Source: Synergistaceae bacterium (lineage in GTDB: Bacteria; Synergistota; Synergistia; Synergistales; Synergistaceae). Taken from it: 6,997 bases of DNA. The translations under genes and the position numbers were made by a program. This document shows positions 5,863 to 6,997 of this stretch, in pieces. The notes below the pieces were generated by a model, which did no database searches, was not told the origin of the DNA, and saw only the letters and a list, made by a program, of their open reading frames with translations. Position 1 is the first letter of the stretch; each line of letters starts with the position of its first letter. The stretch is from NCBI GenBank assembly GCA_031290815.1, contig JAISLO010000025.1, forward strand, positions 1 through 6,997. Reading direction: 5' to 3'.

Positions 5863-5901
5863 GCTATGTCTATTTTTTTAATTCGGGCTAAAACCCTCCA
5901 G

Positions 5902-5925
5902 TGCACCAATTTAAGAAATTGTGCA
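5902..5925. repeat. Right palindrome of the AT-rich segment
   Basis: TGCACCAATTT (5902-5912), spacer AAG, then AAATTGTGCA (5916-5925), which is the left copy's arm with one G missing. It ends 34 bp before the formyltransferase ATG and would form a hairpin in that gene's leader. Confidence 0.8.
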
Positions 5926-5959
5926 ACAGCGCCTATTCCATATTAGGAGGGGAAAAGCA

Positions 5960-6649
5960 ATGGATACAAGGATCATGTTGTTTTGCAAGAGAACCATTTT
6001 TTGCGAGTACGCGATAAAAATTCTGAAGAGTTATTTCCCCGTCAGCAGTTTGGTCATTCTAATGGGGGAGGGGGGCGAAAAAATAAACGACGAGTTGCAC
6101 TGGCATAAACCGGAGTATATCATATCGTTTCTTTCTCCTTGGATTATCCCTTCGTCCTTGTGTAACTCGGCCCAAAGGGCGGCTATAAACTTCCATCCAG
6201 GCAGTCCCAGCTATCCAGGCATCGGTTGCTATAACTTCGCAATATATGAACGCGCTGATCAATACGGAGTGACCTGTCATCACATGAAAGAAAAAGTTGA
6301 TACCGGAGACATCATTATGACGTCATATTTCAAGATATCTCCCGGTGAAACAGTGGAATCGTTAAAGCTCAAGTCCATGAATCACCTGCTTTTTATTTTC
6401 GAAAGAATAGTATGCCGTATTTCCGAGGATGATCCCTTGCCTGTGTCTGACGAAAGATGGCTGCGCCAACCTTATACGAGAAAACAACTTGATGACTTGT
6501 GTAAAATTGATCCGCGCACCATGGACGATCAGGAGATAAAATCAAGGATCCGCGCTACTGACTACAGGTCTTCCCGAAAGGGCGCCTATATCGAAATCGG
6601 TGGAAGACGGTTTTATGCGGAAACTTTTCTGGATGAACCGTTAGTTTAA
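5960..6649 (+). CDS. Formyltransferase-fold protein (Formyl_trans_N), substrate unknown
   Basis: A 229-residue protein of the 10-formyl-tetrahydrofolate-dependent formyltransferase fold (PF00551). The catalytic Asn-His-Asp set is visible: INFHPGSPSYPGIG (76-89) with N77 and H79, and YGVTCHHMKEKVDTGDIIM (102-120) with D114. The tail resembles that of small stand-alone formyltransferases (PYTRKQLDDLCKI, IRATDY). It lacks the C-terminal OB domain of methionyl-tRNA formyltransferase, and its N-terminal part before N77 is shorter than in Fmt. Small relatives often formylate amino sugars of surface polysaccharides; that is a guess here, as no sugar-nucleotide genes are adjacent. ATG 5960 is set by AGGAGG at 5945-5950 (9-nt spacing); an upstream GTG at 5921 lies inside the palindrome without a ribosome binding site. 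G+C is about 45% over 6001-6480 by hand count, well below the core genes, suggesting transfer. Confidence 0.85.
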   Translation: MDTRIMLFCKRTIFCEYAIKILKSYFPVSSLVILMGEGGEKINDELHWHKPEYIISFLSPWIIPSSLCNSAQRAAINFHPGSPSYPGIGCYNFAIYERADQYGVTCHHMKEKVDTGDIIMTSYFKISPGETVESLKLKSMNHLLFIFERIVCRISEDDPLPVSDERWLRQPYTRKQLDDLCKIDPRTMDDQEIKSRIRATDYRSSRKGAYIEIGGRRFYAETFLDEPLV

Positions 6650-6732
6650 ATAACTCAAGGTTACAGCACATTTGAGTCCCTCTATCAGTCTCGTGTCAGC
6701 CTCGTACTGCGGAGTCGACAGCCGTTATTTCG

Positions 6733-6766
6733 GGCCTGTCAGGTGGAGAGCGTTTACCCACAGGCC
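6733..6766. repeat. Hairpin-forming inverted repeat after the formyltransferase gene
   Basis: GGCCTGT (6733-6739) and ACAGGCC (6760-6766) are perfect 7-bp arms; inside them GGT and ACC can extend the stem. It lies 84 bp past the stop codon. No T-run follows on the plus strand (TTCAGATCTCTT) or on the minus strand, so it is at best an atypical terminator or RNA 3' end structure. Confidence 0.35.
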
Positions 6767-6802
6767 TTCAGATCTCTTAAGCCGATAATTCCGAGATTGC
6801 GA

Positions 6803-6808
6803 TATAAT
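6803..6808 (+). promoter_or_regulatory. Isolated -10 box (TATAAT) before the last gene
   Basis: A perfect TATAAT lies 30 bp before the TTG start at 6839. No convincing -35 hexamer is found at 16-18 bp spacing, and there is no extended -10 TGn. It could still be a regulated or activator-dependent promoter of the following gene. Confidence 0.33.
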
Positions 6809-6838
6809 TGTCTCACAGGAAGAGGGAGGCGGTGACCT

Positions 6839-6997
6839 TTGACGAGCGGCAGGCCGAAAAAAGAAAAGATCGATGCCGGACAGATTGACGAAGTCAATCA
6901 GGATTCCGGACGGTTCGACCATGACGGGTTTTGGAAGGATCTCATAGAGCGGTTCTTTTATCCCCTGCTCAAGAGAGTCCTGCCGGAGCTCTACCGA
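6839..6997 (+). CDS. N terminus of a probable Rpn/YhgA-like PD-(D/E)XK nuclease family protein (partial)
   Basis: An open frame of 53 codons running off the right edge. It starts at TTG 6839, the first start codon after an in-frame TGA (6833-6835), with GGGAGG (6824-6829) at 9-nt spacing. The start is MTSGRPKKEKIDAGQ, a short charged, low-complexity leader, and is followed by FWKDLIERFFYPLLKRVLPE (31-50). The pattern (aromatic)-W-K-x-L-I-E-x-F-F followed by a P-E-L segment resembles the opening helices of the recombination-promoting nuclease / putative transposase (Rpn) family and related DUF4351-type proteins. The catalytic D-ExK residues lie beyond the window, so the assignment is by resemblance only. 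If correct it is a mobile-element-associated or accessory gene. Confidence 0.55.
   Translation, partial: MTSGRPKKEKIDAGQIDEVNQDSGRFDHDGFWKDLIERFFYPLLKRVLPELYR

Larger units (their letters stand above)
5679..5925. mobile_element. MITE-like or internally deleted insertion-sequence remnant
   Basis: A 247-bp AT-rich, non-coding segment bounded by two near-identical palindromes. The left end has spacer CTT and the right end AAG, so the right end is the reverse complement of the left apart from one missing G; this fits 24-25 bp terminal inverted repeats. Size, composition and a short open frame beginning 8 bp inside the left end suit a MITE derived from an insertion sequence. Against this, no clear target-site duplication is visible, and because each end is itself palindromic the copies can also be read as direct repeats sharing CCAG plus 11 bases. 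No transposase is present. I could not assign a family. Confidence 0.45.
5511..5959. other. Long intergenic region between ylxM and the formyltransferase gene
   Basis: This 449-bp divergent intergenic region holds, from left to right: the ylxM-ffh promoter (minus), a 19-bp palindrome overlapping it, about 115 bp of intermediate composition without a supported gene, a palindrome-bounded AT-rich segment (5679-5925) with a 28-codon frame, a weak plus-strand promoter candidate, and the AGGAGG ribosome binding site (5945-5950) of the formyltransferase gene. G+C falls to about 30% in 5701-5880 (hand count), far below the neighbouring core genes, which suggests inserted DNA. Confidence 0.8.

Noticed and set aside
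5921..5959. A 13-residue N-terminal extension of the formyltransferase from GTG 5921
   Set aside because: The GTG lies within the right palindrome without a ribosome binding site, and the extension would be translated through the AGGAGG that serves the ATG at 5960.
6653..6677. ACTCAA/TTGAGT inverted repeat just after the formyltransferase stop as a terminator
   Set aside because: Only 6 A/T-rich pairs with a 13-nt loop and no T-run; too weak to call.
6672..6788. A short plus-strand frame (from TTG 6672) before the last gene
   Set aside because: No ribosome binding site, no recognisable motif, and it crosses the 6733-6766 hairpin; not supportable as a gene.
6725..6922. A 65-residue minus-strand frame near the right end
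   Set aside because: It overlaps the better-supported plus-strand gene that has a ribosome binding site and -10 box; no motif is visible.

Overview
The window carries a conserved translation and protein-targeting gene cluster on the minus strand, from about 5550 down to 770. Read in transcription order it is ylxM, ffh, rpsP, khpA, rimM, trmD, rplS. This order is widespread in bacteria. The core genes are GC-rich (a hand count over 4321-4560 gives about 60% G+C). The combination of this order, the GC content and a TrmD fused to a Tm1570-type second methyltransferase suggests a Gram-negative anaerobe of the Synergistota type or a similar deep-branching phylum. That placement is an inference with modest confidence, because no 16S or other decisive marker is present.

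Layout, left to right. Positions 1-623 (minus) hold a pair of short single-domain chromate-type (CHR) transporter genes joined by an ATGA overlap; the second is cut by the window edge. Positions 770-1132 are rplS (bL19), with its own likely promoter and a 210-bp leader region behind trmD. Positions 1343-3691 are trmD, rimM, khpA and rpsP, which overlap or are closely packed, so they are probably co-transcribed and partly translationally coupled. Positions 3779-5134 are ffh (SRP54), which overlaps ylxM. A perfect consensus sigma-70 promoter (TTGACA, 17 bp, TATAAT) at 5521-5549 drives the cluster, and its position argues that ylxM starts at the internal ATG at 5465 rather than at the GTG at 5510.

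The right part is different in character. Positions 5564-5959 are a non-coding interval whose middle (5701-5880) is only about 30% G+C by hand count. It contains two 24-25 bp palindromes, nearly identical to each other and 199 bp apart, which bound a 247-bp segment that looks like a MITE or an internally deleted insertion sequence. A 28-codon reading frame starts just inside the left palindrome. Next comes an orphan plus-strand formyltransferase gene (5960-6649; about 45% G+C over 6001-6480), probably acquired by transfer and of unknown substrate. The window ends inside a second plus-strand gene (from 6839) that resembles the N terminus of Rpn/YhgA-like PD-(D/E)XK nucleases.

How the genes work together: Ffh and YlxM belong to co-translational membrane targeting. 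bS16 and bL19 are ribosomal proteins, RimM matures the 30S subunit, KhpA is a small KH RNA-binding protein, and TrmD makes m1G37 in tRNA to hold reading frame. The flanking transporter, formyltransferase and nuclease-like genes are accessory and have no evident link to this module. I saw no CRISPR array, tRNA or rRNA gene, and no clear multi-gene novel system. The most unusual items are the TrmD fusion, the palindrome-bounded element and the operator-like palindrome on the ylxM-ffh promoter.
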